Numbered from the stretch's first letter, positions 32,769 through 41,578 are shown. The stretch: 64,000 nt of DNA from CBDCUQ01 sp965222835 (GCA_965222835.1 CBDCUQ010000004.1:1240001-1304000); one strand, 5' to 3'. Numbers and translations are program-made. Notes: a model not told the origin generated them from the letters alone.

Positions 32769-33566
32769 ATGCATCGACTCTTAGCTCTCACATCTGGCTT
32801 TCTTACTCTTCTGCCGATCGCAGGACATGCGGCCGACTACACTTCGCGTGATGTCACCGAGTGGTTGTTTCAGATCGAAGATGGGGCACGGCCCGACCTC
32901 AGAGGCCGCGATCTCGCCGGTCTTGACCTTGCGGGTCTTGACTTTAAATCGGCGCGGCTTGATGGGGCGAAACTGTTCGGATCTGATCTCAGTGGGGCTG
33001 ATCTCAGTGGGGCCAATCTCGATGGTGCGCACCTTGATCGCACCATCATGACACGCGCGCGTTTCGATAACGCGAGCCTCAAGCGGGCGAGTATTCTGCG
33101 CCCTTCTATTTATTCAGCACTCTCGACGGACGAAACTGCTCCCGATGAAGCGCCGAGCTTTGTCGGAGCCGACCTTTCTGGTGCGCAGGTCTTCGGGCGG
33201 CTCAATTACGCCAACTTTTCTGACGCCAATCTCGAGGGTGCGACGCTGCAGCCGTTCAATCACACAGGGTTTATCGAGCACATCTTTCGTACCGAATTAT
33301 TGGGTGCGCGGCTTGAGGGTGCAAACCTCGCGGGTGCCAATCTCACGCACGCGCTCTTGCGTTTTGCGGATTTGAGAGGCGCCAATCTTCGCGGCGCCAT
33401 TCTTAGGCATGCGGACCTGTCGCGTGCCGACCTCGAGGGTGCGGACCTCACAGGTGCGGACCTTGCCGATGCCGATCTTGATTTAGCAAACCTCAAAGGT
33501 GTGAAGGGACTTGACGCCGCGCTTGGCCTTGATCAGGCGAGAAACAGGCCTGCGGCGATTGAGTGA
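32769..33566 (+). CDS. Exported pentapeptide-repeat protein
   Basis: This 265-residue protein has a signal peptide (HRLLALTSGFLTLLPIAGHA) and then about 25 pentapeptide repeats of the A(D/N)Lxx type. One run is LRGRDLAGLDLAGLDFKSAR and the next ADLSGANLDGAHLDR; a second run lies near residues 180-240 (ANLAGANLTHALLRFADLRG). Pentapeptide repeats form a right-handed quadrilateral beta-helix; the function is usually unknown outside the DNA-mimic members. Export argues against a gyrase-protecting role. The ATG at 32769 has AAGGA nine bases upstream. Confidence 0.88.
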   Translation: MHRLLALTSGFLTLLPIAGHAADYTSRDVTEWLFQIEDGARPDLRGRDLAGLDLAGLDFKSARLDGAKLFGSDLSGADLSGANLDGAHLDRTIMTRARFDNASLKRASILRPSIYSALSTDETAPDEAPSFVGADLSGAQVFGRLNYANFSDANLEGATLQPFNHTGFIEHIFRTELLGARLEGANLAGANLTHALLRFADLRGANLRGAILRHADLSRADLEGADLTGADLADADLDLANLKGVKGLDAALGLDQARNRPAAIE

Positions 33567-33597
33567 TACATTGCACGAATTGAACACCAACACCTAT

Positions 33598-34347
33598 CTA
33601 GAGTACGCCACTCTCTAATATTTCGTATGCGTCGCTCATGCTTGACAAGCTGTCGCCTTGAATTTCTTTGGGGTTCAGTATGATCCCTTCAATTGTCTTT
33701 GCAAAGCTCGCGGTCACTCCTTCTTTACAGAGCCAATTTCTTATCTTCATGTTCAAACCATCTTCGGCGAAGCTGTTGACGAGCTTGCGTTCCTTTCCGA
33801 AGTCGATCTCGTGATTTATTAGATCGCAAAAATGCATGGCAGATTCCGCGCTGTGCGCCTCTTCCCAGGATCCAAGCATGGGATCAACATCAAGGTCGAC
33901 CTTATCGAACATGATAAGAATGTTTACCAGTGAGGCATCTGGTACCGGATAGGTATGCAAACAACGTTGAAAGAACGCTTCTGCGAACTTTTGAATTAGG
34001 TCCAACTCCCTTTCTGTCCAGTCGCTGTTTGAGAACAATGCCAGCCGCGATAAGGCCAATTCAGGCGTGAATGATGGATATTTGAATTGTGCGATTAGCT
34101 CCATGTACCTCGGCAGAAAATGTTTCACCTCGTTCAGATACTTTTGATCTGATTGCGTCGGCTTGGCCGAGTCGTTGTATATTGTGAGCAGGTCTTGCGG
34201 TATGCGTCGGACAACCAGACTTGCCAATCTGTTCTCTTCGTCATCTGTCACACAGCAATGTGTGCAAACGTCGAGGGGACTGTTGACCTTATACTTTTGA
34301 AATAGCCCGTAGGCTTCTTCAACCAAGTCTTCTAATTGCGGTGTCAT
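33598..34347 (-). CDS. Hypothetical protein, overlapping partner of the ankyrin/Kelch-like gene
   Basis: This 249-residue protein is not recognised by name. It carries a cysteine cluster near residue 28 (DVCTHCCVTDDEENRL) that could bind metal, and is otherwise helical (SRLALFSNSDWTERELDLIQ). There is no signal peptide. Its ATG at 34347 overlaps the 3' end of the ankyrin-repeat gene by 4 bp, so the two are translationally coupled. The pair is visibly AT-richer than its neighbours, as expected for acquired DNA. From memory, cysteine-bearing proteins of this kind occur beside polymorphic-toxin or ankyrin genes as candidate immunity factors; that role is inference. Confidence 0.65.
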   Translation of the reverse strand: MTPQLEDLVEEAYGLFQKYKVNSPLDVCTHCCVTDDEENRLASLVVRRIPQDLLTIYNDSAKPTQSDQKYLNEVKHFLPRYMELIAQFKYPSFTPELALSRLALFSNSDWTERELDLIQKFAEAFFQRCLHTYPVPDASLVNILIMFDKVDLDVDPMLGSWEEAHSAESAMHFCDLINHEIDFGKERKLVNSFAEDGLNMKIRNWLCKEGVTASFAKTIEGIILNPKEIQGDSLSSMSDAYEILESGVL

Positions 34348-35753
34348 TTGTTAAAGCCAGACTTGCATTTGGTCCACGTCATCGTGTTCAGGCACAGGGT
34401 AAACGTTTGGTCATTTGCGATGTAATCCTGGTTGCCGTTCTTATCGACGATCAGTTTGCCGTTTTTAACTGTGATGCCCGATTGGCCGTCGTAGCTTGCT
34501 TTGTGTTTACTGATCCAACCCGGCATTACTCCCCCGGTCTCCAGGCGTTCCACCTTTAAGGATTTGATGTTGAGCCGGAAAACCTGCGTGTAGCCCGGCC
34601 TCCTGTCTTCCACGTCGCCAAGGTTTCCAATGATGTAGATGTGCTCACCAACCAATGTTGCCGTGTGAAAATCTGTCGGCGGGAACACCTCTCTGGGATA
34701 AATGTAGATCTCACAGTTGCCCTTGCAGTCATGAACGAAGACATCGTTGTAAATGCAGAAGTCGGGATCATAATAATCTTCGTGTTCCCCGGCAATTTCT
34801 ATGACACGGCCATCCGGCAGAACGGTCATCGATTTTCCAATACGATCGAAACTCCATACCGGTCTGTCTTTGTATATGTCGCGTTTGGGATCGCATTTGT
34901 TTGCCGCAAGATATGCTGATCCGCCACACCTCACCATGGACAACCAGAACGGATTATTAGCGCGCTCCGGGTTTGATTTTCCGAATATTTGCCGCTTGCC
35001 CTTGTGATACTCCTCTGCGGATATGTCTGGCGCTTCGTCTACGCTGTAGCCCAACAATGCGGCCCGCGTTTCCTTACTGACGTCATTAATGTCAGCGCCT
35101 GCGTTGACCAGGGCGTTGACGATTGCAAAATCGCCGGCTACCGCGATCGCCTGCTCAGGAATGTTGTTTTCCGCGAATATGTTGGTGCCCCTGTCTATAA
35201 GTGCCTGAACGCAATTGGTTGCGCCGCGTTCCGCTGCAATGATCAGGGGGGTGTCGCCAAATTCATTGGTCTGCTCTGGATCGAATCCGTGATCCAGCAA
35301 CCAATTCAGCATGTTTACGTCATCGTGCAGCGTCGCATAAGATAAGGGTGCCTGACCGCAATGACCCACGGCTTCTACGTTGGCGCCGGCTTCTATAAGT
35401 TTGGCTGTCTTTTTGGAGTCTCCCACGACGATCGAAAACAGGAGCGGCGTTCGGCTCCAGTAATCCCGATGTTTCAAATCAGAACCGCCAGTAATCACCT
35501 CTTCGATGTTGTCAATAGATCCGTACGCGATGACGTGAAAAATGCGTGTCCAACCAAGTTGCGATTCATCGGCGCCTCTCGAAAGCAGCAATCTCACAAC
35601 ATCAAGACGACCATTGTTTGAGGCCACACGCAGCGGCGACTCACCATATTCGGTGATGACGTTCGGGTCCGCGCCCGCATCCAAGAGTGCGCCGACCTCA
35701 GTTAGGAGGTCTTTGCTATTTTGGTAGATTGTATTGAGCAATGTATCTGACAT
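34344..35753 (-). CDS. Ankyrin-repeat protein with a C-terminal Kelch-like region
   Basis: A 469-residue protein with no signal peptide. The first ~210 residues contain about six ankyrin repeats, including YGESPLRVASNNGRLDVVRL, HCGQAPLSYATLHDDVNMLN and GDTPLIIAAERGATNCVQAL. The second half is a distinct domain with Kelch/beta-propeller-like strands (RIGKSMTVLPDGRVIEIAGE, FHTATLVGEHIYIIGNLGDV, QVFRLNIKSLKVERLETGGV) and paired cysteines (HDCKGNCEIY). It is AT-rich and its codon use stands out from the GC-rich surroundings. Overlap with the next gene indicates a two-gene unit. Possibly a secreted-effector or interbacterial module (inference). Confidence 0.78.
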   Translation of the reverse strand: MSDTLLNTIYQNSKDLLTEVGALLDAGADPNVITEYGESPLRVASNNGRLDVVRLLLSRGADESQLGWTRIFHVIAYGSIDNIEEVITGGSDLKHRDYWSRTPLLFSIVVGDSKKTAKLIEAGANVEAVGHCGQAPLSYATLHDDVNMLNWLLDHGFDPEQTNEFGDTPLIIAAERGATNCVQALIDRGTNIFAENNIPEQAIAVAGDFAIVNALVNAGADINDVSKETRAALLGYSVDEAPDISAEEYHKGKRQIFGKSNPERANNPFWLSMVRCGGSAYLAANKCDPKRDIYKDRPVWSFDRIGKSMTVLPDGRVIEIAGEHEDYYDPDFCIYNDVFVHDCKGNCEIYIYPREVFPPTDFHTATLVGEHIYIIGNLGDVEDRRPGYTQVFRLNIKSLKVERLETGGVMPGWISKHKASYDGQSGITVKNGKLIVDKNGNQDYIANDQTFTLCLNTMTWTKCKSGFNK

Positions 35754-35847
35754 TGACGATTATACTGCAGCTAACTGTTTCTGCAGATGTTGATCCCGCG
35801 CTCTTTCTTTCTTCCGTTCAGAGCAACAGACCTGTGGCAGCAGCTGC

Positions 35848-36312
35848 TCAATTCGATTGGAAGGAATGGCTGGTGTAAATCAGGCGTGCCCGCTCTTCGA
35901 AGCTCTCTGCAAAACGGCGAAATGCCTTGTCGAACACAGCACCCATCACAAGCGCCAAGGCCGGTGAGCGAAATTTGTAGTCAATAAAGAAGTTGATGTC
36001 CGAGCCGCCGTCACAATCTTGGAACCTCCATTGGTTCTCAAGGTGCTCAAAGGGCCCATTGAGATAGGAGACGTCGATCGAGGGTGCGGCCGGGCGCAGT
36101 GCAACACGTGTTGTAAAGTGCTCTTTGATTGCCTTAAAGCCAACACCCATCGTGGCAATGAGATCGGCACCCTCTGGTGTTTCCGTTCGACTTGTGACGA
36201 TAAGACTTTCGCACATGGGCAGGAACTCGGGATAGCGCTCGATGTCCGCAACAACCTCATACATTTCCTGTGCGGTAAAGGGCACTCGCCGCCGGGTAGT
36301 GAAAGATGGCAT
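35848..36312 (-). CDS. Coenzyme Q-binding START-domain protein (Coq10/RatA family)
   Basis: SRPBCC/START-fold protein of 154 residues. It begins PSFTTRRRVPFTAQEMYEVV, and the segment ERYPEFLPMCESLIVTSRTE is characteristic of the Coq10/RatA family. It is thought to bind ubiquinone and aid its delivery to the respiratory chain; the RatA ribosome-toxin role is a property of the Escherichia coli member. The ATG overlaps the lipA stop (TGATG), so the two are translationally coupled, the usual lipA-coq10 arrangement in alphaproteobacteria. Confidence 0.92.
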   Translation of the reverse strand: MPSFTTRRRVPFTAQEMYEVVADIERYPEFLPMCESLIVTSRTETPEGADLIATMGVGFKAIKEHFTTRVALRPAAPSIDVSYLNGPFEHLENQWRFQDCDGGSDINFFIDYKFRSPALALVMGAVFDKAFRRFAESFEERARLIYTSHSFQSN

Positions 36313-37289
36313 CAGATCTGGGCTCCGGCCTTCTTCCGCTCGTCACGGATGCGCACAAAATCGTCACCTGCGTGATACGATGAGCGCGTCAGCGGGCTGG
36401 CGGCGACATGCTCGATACCTTTGGCGCGTGCGGCGACTGCCAATGCGTCGAACTCGGTTGGCTCCCAGAACCGCGCGACGGCGGCGTGTTTGGGCGTGGG
36501 TTGCAGATACTGGCCAATCGTCAGGAAATCGACGTTTGCCGAGCGCATATCGTCCATTACTTGCAGCACTTCTTCGCGTGTCTCCCCCAAGCCCACCATC
36601 AATCCTGATTTTGTGACGCCGGTTGGCTCGAACTCCTTGGCTCGCTCGAGGAGGCGCAACGAGTGGTAATAACGCGCGCCCGGGCGAATTGTGGGATAAA
36701 GCCGGGGGACAGTTTCGAGATTGTGATTGAACACGTCGGGTCGGGCCGCGAGCACGGTTTCGAGGGCGCCGGCCTTTTTAAGGAAGTCCGGGGTTAGGAC
36801 TTCAATCGTGGTCTTGGGTGACCTCTTGCGAATGGCGCTGATGACGCGCGCAAAATGGCCAGCACCACCGTCGTCGAGATCATCGCGGTCGACTGAGGTG
36901 ATAACGGCATGCGACAATGCGAGTGCAGCGACGGCTTCTGCGACTTTGTCGGGTTCGTCCGTGTCCAACGCGTCCGGCATTCCTGTGTGTACATTGCAAA
37001 AGGCACAGGCGCGTGTGCAGGTCTCGCCCAAGATCATGAATGTCGCATGTCGCTTGGCCCAACATTCGCTCAGGTTTGGGCAGGCGGCTTCCTGGCAGAC
37101 CGTTTTGAGGCCCAGGTCGTTCAGCAGACGACTGGTCTTGACCTTCTCAGCAAAGGATTCACCGGCTGTGGCCGCACGCACTCTAATCCAGGGCGGCTTT
37201 GCCGGCGACGGATTGTCTTGGCGGCCGGCTTTTTCCGGATGGCGCGACCGGTCCGGTCTTGCGGTGCCTCCAGTGAGGGTAGAATCCAT
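36312..37289 (-). CDS. lipA: Lipoyl synthase
   Basis: Radical SAM enzyme that inserts two sulfurs into octanoyl groups on lipoyl domains. The 325 residues have both iron-sulfur clusters: the auxiliary cluster cysteines in CQEAACPNLSECW and the radical SAM CxxxCxxC in TCTRACAFCNVHTG. The C-terminal RSSYHAGDDF is also present. The ATG at 37289 has GGAG six bases upstream; the reading frame runs further to 37388 without support. In related genomes lipA follows lpd and the pdh genes. Here it follows small membrane-protein genes, and the nearest lipoyl domain (E1-beta at 39188-40576) lacks the target Lys. Confidence 0.96.
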   Translation of the reverse strand: MDSTLTGGTARPDRSRHPEKAGRQDNPSPAKPPWIRVRAATAGESFAEKVKTSRLLNDLGLKTVCQEAACPNLSECWAKRHATFMILGETCTRACAFCNVHTGMPDALDTDEPDKVAEAVAALALSHAVITSVDRDDLDDGGAGHFARVISAIRKRSPKTTIEVLTPDFLKKAGALETVLAARPDVFNHNLETVPRLYPTIRPGARYYHSLRLLERAKEFEPTGVTKSGLMVGLGETREEVLQVMDDMRSANVDFLTIGQYLQPTPKHAAVARFWEPTEFDALAVAARAKGIEHVAASPLTRSSYHAGDDFVRIRDERKKAGAQI

Positions 37290-37434
37290 GACGTCTCCAA
37301 CGGTCCCTTTAGGCGCCAGCGTGAGCGCGTTTGGAGATAACGTGGGAAGTTTAGCCTTCGACGACAAGCCACGCCAGGGCGGCCGCACGTGGCATCTTGG
37401 TCCGCAATCGACGGTCTCAGCGGCTTAGGGTTCG

Positions 37435-37722
37435 TTAGCGGCCGCCGAGAAAGCGCGCGATCAACACCACGATCACAGCGCCAATGGTCGAAACGGTGAT
37501 CTGATTGCCATAAGGGATGATGGCATCAAAGTTGTAAGGCAGGGTGAGCAGGCCCTGGCGGACGAGAAACCCACCCAGCGCGGCGCCAATCACGCCGACG
37601 ATCAAATTCCGGATCAAACCGCCGCCACCAAGCAGTAATCCAGCGAGCCAGCCCGCGACGAGACCGTTGATCAACATGATCACGAGGTCCGGGTTTTCGC
37701 TGAGAAAGGCCATATAGTCCAT
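37435..37722 (-). CDS. GlsB/YeaQ/YmgE-family stress membrane protein (1)
   Basis: Small transglycosylase-associated-type membrane protein of 95 residues with three hydrophobic segments. The Gly-rich motif NGLVAGWLAGLLLGGGGLIR is typical, followed by GVIGAALGGFLVRQG and TIGAVIVVLIARFLGGR. AGGAG precedes the ATG at 37722. It lies 48 bp after a second member of the same family on the same strand, so the pair is a tandem duplication with divergence. The family is induced by envelope or osmotic stress in several bacteria, but the role is unclear. Confidence 0.88.
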   Translation of the reverse strand: MDYMAFLSENPDLVIMLINGLVAGWLAGLLLGGGGLIRNLIVGVIGAALGGFLVRQGLLTLPYNFDAIIPYGNQITVSTIGAVIVVLIARFLGGR

Positions 37723-37770
37723 GGTGTACTCCTGACGACCGAGGCGGAAGTGAATTGCGCGTGTGGCAGA

Positions 37771-38025
37771 CTAAACGATGAGGCGCGCAACAAAGATGAC
37801 GACAATGGCGCCGATGGTCGCCGTCACAACGCGGTTGAGAAGCGGGTTTTTGATTCCGAGATCGAGCCCTGCAGCGGCAAGCACGTAGCCGCCGACGAAT
37901 GAGCCAATAATTCCGCTCAGAAGATATTGGATGAGGCCACCGCCACCCATCACGATCGAAGCCAGCCAACCTGCCACCAATCCGACGAGCGCCGTTGCGA
38001 TCAAGGCCTGCGTGTCAGAGGTCAT
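37771..38025 (-). CDS. GlsB/YeaQ/YmgE-family stress membrane protein (2)
   Basis: Second member of the tandem pair, 84 residues. It shows the same pattern (LVGLVAGWLASIVMGGGGLI, GIIGSFVGGYVLAAAG, TIGAIVVIFVARLIV). GAGAGGAGCC precedes the ATG at 38025, so initiation should be efficient. It lies 27 bp after the stop of the small lipoprotein gene at 38053-38283. These genes occupy the place where pdhC and lpd are found in related genomes. Confidence 0.88.
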   Translation of the reverse strand: MTSDTQALIATALVGLVAGWLASIVMGGGGLIQYLLSGIIGSFVGGYVLAAAGLDLGIKNPLLNRVVTATIGAIVVIFVARLIV

Positions 38026-38052
38026 AGGCTCCTCTCCTCTTCAATGTACGTC

Positions 38053-38283
38053 TCAGGTCTTCGCCTCGTGACAGCGTGAGCCGAGATAATCATTGAGCAA
38101 GCGGTTGTATGTGTCGGAGTCCTTTTTGTTGCGCGGAGGCAGCCCCTTGGCAGCAATGCGGTTAATCTGCTGTTTCAGCGACCGGCAGCTCGAAGACGAT
38201 GTGAGGCCCTGGCCGCCCGTTGTTGCGCACCCGGTCGCCAACACCGCGACCGACATAACCGCAATTCGTCCCAAGCTTCGCAT
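38053..38283 (-). CDS. Small putative lipoprotein
   Basis: This 76-residue protein starts with a lipoprotein-like signal (SLGRIAVMSVAVLATGCATT) whose Cys at about residue 17 would be lipidated. The lipobox is imperfect (LATGC). The mature part is short, with a second Cys pair (SSSSCRSLKQ, GSRCHEAKT) that may form a disulfide. AGGAGAAGG lies upstream of the ATG at 38283, which is preferred over the longer frame from 38304. Function unknown. Positions 38284-38578 upstream hold no gene. Confidence 0.65.
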   Translation of the reverse strand: MRSLGRIAVMSVAVLATGCATTGGQGLTSSSSCRSLKQQINRIAAKGLPPRNKKDSDTYNRLLNDYLGSRCHEAKT

Positions 38284-38578
38284 CGGAGACCTTCTCCTCG
38301 CCACCCCATTGTGCCGTCGGGTTCACGCGCGGCCATCATTATAGATGGCGCAAACAAATGTGGCTCTTCATGACCACAAGGCACGGTTATTCGCAAGTCC
38401 CTGCGGTGGAAGTGTGGCCAATATGCAGCATTCAAGCGCGCCTCGCCGGAGCGGCGATTGCCCGGTCCAGGAGCAGGTCTTCCGGCGGCCGGGCCCTCCC
38501 TTGGTCTGCGGCAGACGCTTGGAGCCATCACCCTTGCTAGAGGCTCGCGACCGCCGACGGCGTTGATGGAGCGATCGG

Positions 38579-38968
38579 CTATGGCTTCTTGGGCGCTGCC
38601 GTGGCCTTCGCTGGTGCAACCGCAGCCGACTTGTTTGGCCACGACGAGCACTTGGCCTGGAATTCGGCGTTGGCACGATCGAGCTCGGCCATCTTGGCCA
38701 GCGACGAGCGATAGACACTTACCGTCTTTGATTTACCGGTGGAGACCTTTTCGACGCGATCTACGATGCCATCCTTGCGGATGGCGTCGATGCGTGCCGT
38801 GAGCTGAATGCAAGCCGGATCGATCTTGGGAGCCTTGGCAACAGGCTTAGCCGGTGTGGTCGAGGATGTCGTAAGGTTTGTACCAATGAGGCTCCCATCG
38901 GCTGCGCAGCCACCGGTGAGGACCGCTGCGATCGCCATGGCTGAGGCCATGAAATTTCTCATTTGCAT
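38579..38968 (-). CDS. Small putative lipoprotein with Ala/Lys/Pro-rich tail
   Basis: This 129-residue protein has a lipoprotein signal (FMASAMAIAAVLTGGCAADG). A Ser/Thr/Pro-rich linker follows, then a domain with two Cys (KIDPACIQLTARIDAI, AEFQAKCSSWPNK) that may pair in the periplasm. The tail is Ala/Lys/Pro-rich (AAVAPAKATAAPKKP). GGGGGTGGAT precedes the ATG at 38968. It resembles the 76-residue lipoprotein at 38053 in general plan (signal, linker, two Cys), so the two may be related. It lies after pdhB across a 219-bp gap. No family recognised. Confidence 0.6.
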   Translation of the reverse strand: MQMRNFMASAMAIAAVLTGGCAADGSLIGTNLTTSSTTPAKPVAKAPKIDPACIQLTARIDAIRKDGIVDRVEKVSTGKSKTVSVYRSSLAKMAELDRANAEFQAKCSSWPNKSAAVAPAKATAAPKKP

Positions 38969-39187
38969 ATCCACCCCCCGAATCTTGGATGCTTCTACAC
39001 CTGGGCCGTTTGTCCCCCGGGCGGGGGTCTCGAACAAGCGCCGGAGGTCATTCGCCAGTGCATCACAGGGGCTTGACTCGCGCGAATCTGTGGACAGCCG
39101 AAACACCTGAGGGGCTTGTCGGTACGCAATCGCGACCTGGCAAATTCCTAGAATGTCCAGTCCGTTGGGACGTCGACTTGAAGAGAG

Positions 39188-40576
39188 CTACGCTTTGCTT
39201 GAACCGTCTTTCAACGCCGTGATGAGGCCCGCGATGATGTCGGTAGGCCGTTTGTCGCCGGCGCTTGATCTGGCGAAGAGGATGGCCTCATCGATGCAAA
39301 TTGGTGCGCGCTTCATCTCTGCTAAGGCGGTCTCCGCGAGCGTACTCACAATGCGATGACCGATCGTGCACGACGAGCCGGCGTCTTCCAGCGTTAGGAG
39401 CCGTCCGGTCTTGGTCACGGATCGAGTGAGTGTCGCCGCATCGAGTGGCGCCAGGGTCATCAGGTCGATGACCTCGGTGCTGACATCCTCGCCGGCCGCC
39501 TTCTCGGCCGCCTTGAGCGCAGTCTGCACGTGTCTGCCATGGGCGGCGACCGTCACGTCGCTGCCGGCTAAGGCGATATGCGCCTGTCCCGGTTGGATGA
39601 CTGCGTCGCTGTCGTCCGGGACCTCACCGGACGTCGCATAGAGCTTCGGGCTCTCAATGATGGCAATTGGGCCGCTTCCACGGAGTGCGGATCTCAGTAG
39701 TCCTTGTGCCGCGGCAGGCGTAGACGGCGCGGCCACCGACAACCCCGGAAGGAGAGACAGCCAGGCGGCGGCTGCGTCGTTGCCCTCATTCGCAGGTGCG
39801 CGGAAGACGACAGGAAGTGGTATGTCGCCCTGGCCAATGCGGGAGATGTGGGACAGAGTCTCCATGATGTGCATCAGCGCCGTCCGGCCCGCCGTCCAGG
39901 ACGAGAAGACGACAAGCGGTCTTAGTCCGCCGAGAGCGGCGCCTATGGCTAGTCCGGCGGTTGCGTCTTCCGCTACAGATGCGGTGATTACGCGTTCTTC
40001 GCCAAACTCTTCGGCCAATCCCTGCATGACGTCATCGGCGCCAGGTGTCTGTCGCACGTCGTGGCCTATGACGAACAACTGCGGTTGGCGCCGCATCTCC
40101 GCGGTGACGACTGCACCCAGGGCCTCACGGTAGGTCGCGGTGTGCATGGGGCCCTGCTCTTCGGGTGTCGTCACGAGGCTCTCTTCTTCTGGCACTGCTC
40201 TTGGATCGCGTCCCGCGGACACTTGCACAACAGGGGGATTGTCTCCATCTGCCTTTTGGTTGTCGGCAGGTTGCGAGGCAACAGGAACGATCAGAACAAG
40301 CGGCGTACCTTGACTTACGACATTCGGACCCGCGGGTATTAGGATGTATTCGACTTGTCCTTCGGCGGTGGTCTCGATTTCGTGTGTTGCGTTGGGCGTT
40401 TCGATTTCGGCGATTGTGTCGCCGACCGTCACGCGCTGACCCTCCGTTACGAGCCAACGCACCAGGCGCCCATCCTCTTGCCCGGGAAGTGCGGGCATTC
40501 TGATTTTCTTGGCCATGGGTGACTGGCTTTCGTGCCCTTCGTAGGGATGGCTCGCCGTTTTTGCGGTTTGCGGCAT
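39188..40576 (-). CDS. pdhB: Pyruvate dehydrogenase E1-beta-like protein with degenerate lipoyl domain
   Basis: The layout is that of alphaproteobacterial PdhB: an N-terminal lipoyl-like domain (about 21-95), a Pro/Ala/Asp-rich linker, and a transketolase-like E1-beta domain. The lipoyl turn reads IETPNATHEIE where the family has ETDKATMEVE, so the Lys that carries lipoate is Asn. The E1-beta active-site Glu is retained (SVAEDATAGLA), but the conserved QHSQ motif before AAW is missing (ANEGNDAAAAW), removing the catalytic His. The C-terminal domain looks normal. The ATG at 40576 lies 18 bp after the pdhA stop; an ATG at 40516 is also possible. The product may be inactive or do another reaction with PdhA. 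Confidence 0.85.
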   Translation of the reverse strand: MPQTAKTASHPYEGHESQSPMAKKIRMPALPGQEDGRLVRWLVTEGQRVTVGDTIAEIETPNATHEIETTAEGQVEYILIPAGPNVVSQGTPLVLIVPVASQPADNQKADGDNPPVVQVSAGRDPRAVPEEESLVTTPEEQGPMHTATYREALGAVVTAEMRRQPQLFVIGHDVRQTPGADDVMQGLAEEFGEERVITASVAEDATAGLAIGAALGGLRPLVVFSSWTAGRTALMHIMETLSHISRIGQGDIPLPVVFRAPANEGNDAAAAWLSLLPGLSVAAPSTPAAAQGLLRSALRGSGPIAIIESPKLYATSGEVPDDSDAVIQPGQAHIALAGSDVTVAAHGRHVQTALKAAEKAAGEDVSTEVIDLMTLAPLDAATLTRSVTKTGRLLTLEDAGSSCTIGHRIVSTLAETALAEMKRAPICIDEAILFARSSAGDKRPTDIIAGLITALKDGSSKA

Positions 40577-40594
40577 GGCTCGTCGCTTGTGGTT

Positions 40595-41578
40595 TCAAGC
40601 GTGGACTTCCGTCCACAATTCTAAGGTGCTGGCTTTCTCTGCGCTGGTCGCGGCGGAGGTGGCCTTGCTTATTCTTTCGCGTACGGACTTTTCGATCTCT
40701 TTCAGTTCGCCCTCTTCGGCGATACGGTCTTCAAGGATCCTGGCACGCGACTTTAGGATTGGATCTGTCTCTTCGCGGGCGCGCGCTTTGCGCTGGGCGC
40801 CCGCAGGCGCTGAATGCCCCCGATATCGATAGGTCAGCATTTCGAGGATCATTGGGCCGTCTCCGTTCCGCGCATGTGCGATGGCGCGGCGGCCGGCTGC
40901 CCTCACCTTTCGAACGTCAATACCGTCCACTTGTTCACCCGGAATGCCGAACGCTGCGCCTCGTTGCGCCAGGGCCGTCGGTGAGAGCGATGTCGACAAT
41001 TGCTCACTTGTCTCCGTCGAATTGTTGTCGATGACGAGCACGAGTGGCAGTTTCCACTCCGCGGCGAGCCTCAGCGTCTCGTAGACCTGTCCCTTATTGG
41101 CCGCCCCGTCTCCTACGGCGCAGATGCAGATGCTGCTATCGTCCTGCTGCCGTGCTGCGAGCGCGAGGCCGGCTCCAATCGGGACTTGTTGAGCAAGCTC
41201 TGTATGCCCGCCGTAAAATCGAAGTGTCGGGTCGAGCATGCGATCAGATCCCGCACGCCCACCGCATAATCCCGTGACCCGTCCCAGGAGCTCTGCCAGA
41301 ATTGCGTCGAGCTCGGCGCCGCGTGCCACGAGGTGTCCGTGACAGCGAAATCCCGAAATCATCGCGTCCTCAGGTGAGGCCGCCATCTCCATACCAACGA
41401 TGACGGCTTCCTGGCCGATGCTGAGATGGCAGGGCCCGTCCATTTCACCGAGCGCGTAAAGCTGGCCCGCCTTTTCTTCCAAACGGCGGATGAGCAGCAT
41501 CTGTTGATAGGCGGCCAATTCCTCTTCGGGCGTAAAGACAATGCCCGCGTGGACGTCTCCGGGAAAGTTCTCTCGCAC
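40595..41578 (-). CDS. pdhA: Pyruvate dehydrogenase E1-alpha-like protein
   Basis: Thiamin-diphosphate subunit of a pyruvate-type dehydrogenase, 327 residues. The TPP motif is intact (GDGAANKGQVYETLRLAAEW ending VIDNN). FRCHGHLVARGAE, GGHTELAQQVPIGAGLA and TYRYRGHSAPA correspond to conserved E1-alpha loops. The GTG at 41578 is chosen because GGAG lies 8 bases upstream and it gives the family N-terminus; the frame remains open to 41698. The C-terminal ~40 residues are Ala/Glu/Lys-rich and divergent (KATSAATSAEKAS). It lies 147 bp after ftsB and is coupled to the degenerate pdhB, with no pdhC or lpd following. Confidence 0.88.
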   Translation of the reverse strand: MRENFPGDVHAGIVFTPEEELAAYQQMLLIRRLEEKAGQLYALGEMDGPCHLSIGQEAVIVGMEMAASPEDAMISGFRCHGHLVARGAELDAILAELLGRVTGLCGGRAGSDRMLDPTLRFYGGHTELAQQVPIGAGLALAARQQDDSSICICAVGDGAANKGQVYETLRLAAEWKLPLVLVIDNNSTETSEQLSTSLSPTALAQRGAAFGIPGEQVDGIDVRKVRAAGRRAIAHARNGDGPMILEMLTYRYRGHSAPAGAQRKARAREETDPILKSRARILEDRIAEEGELKEIEKSVRERISKATSAATSAEKASTLELWTEVHA

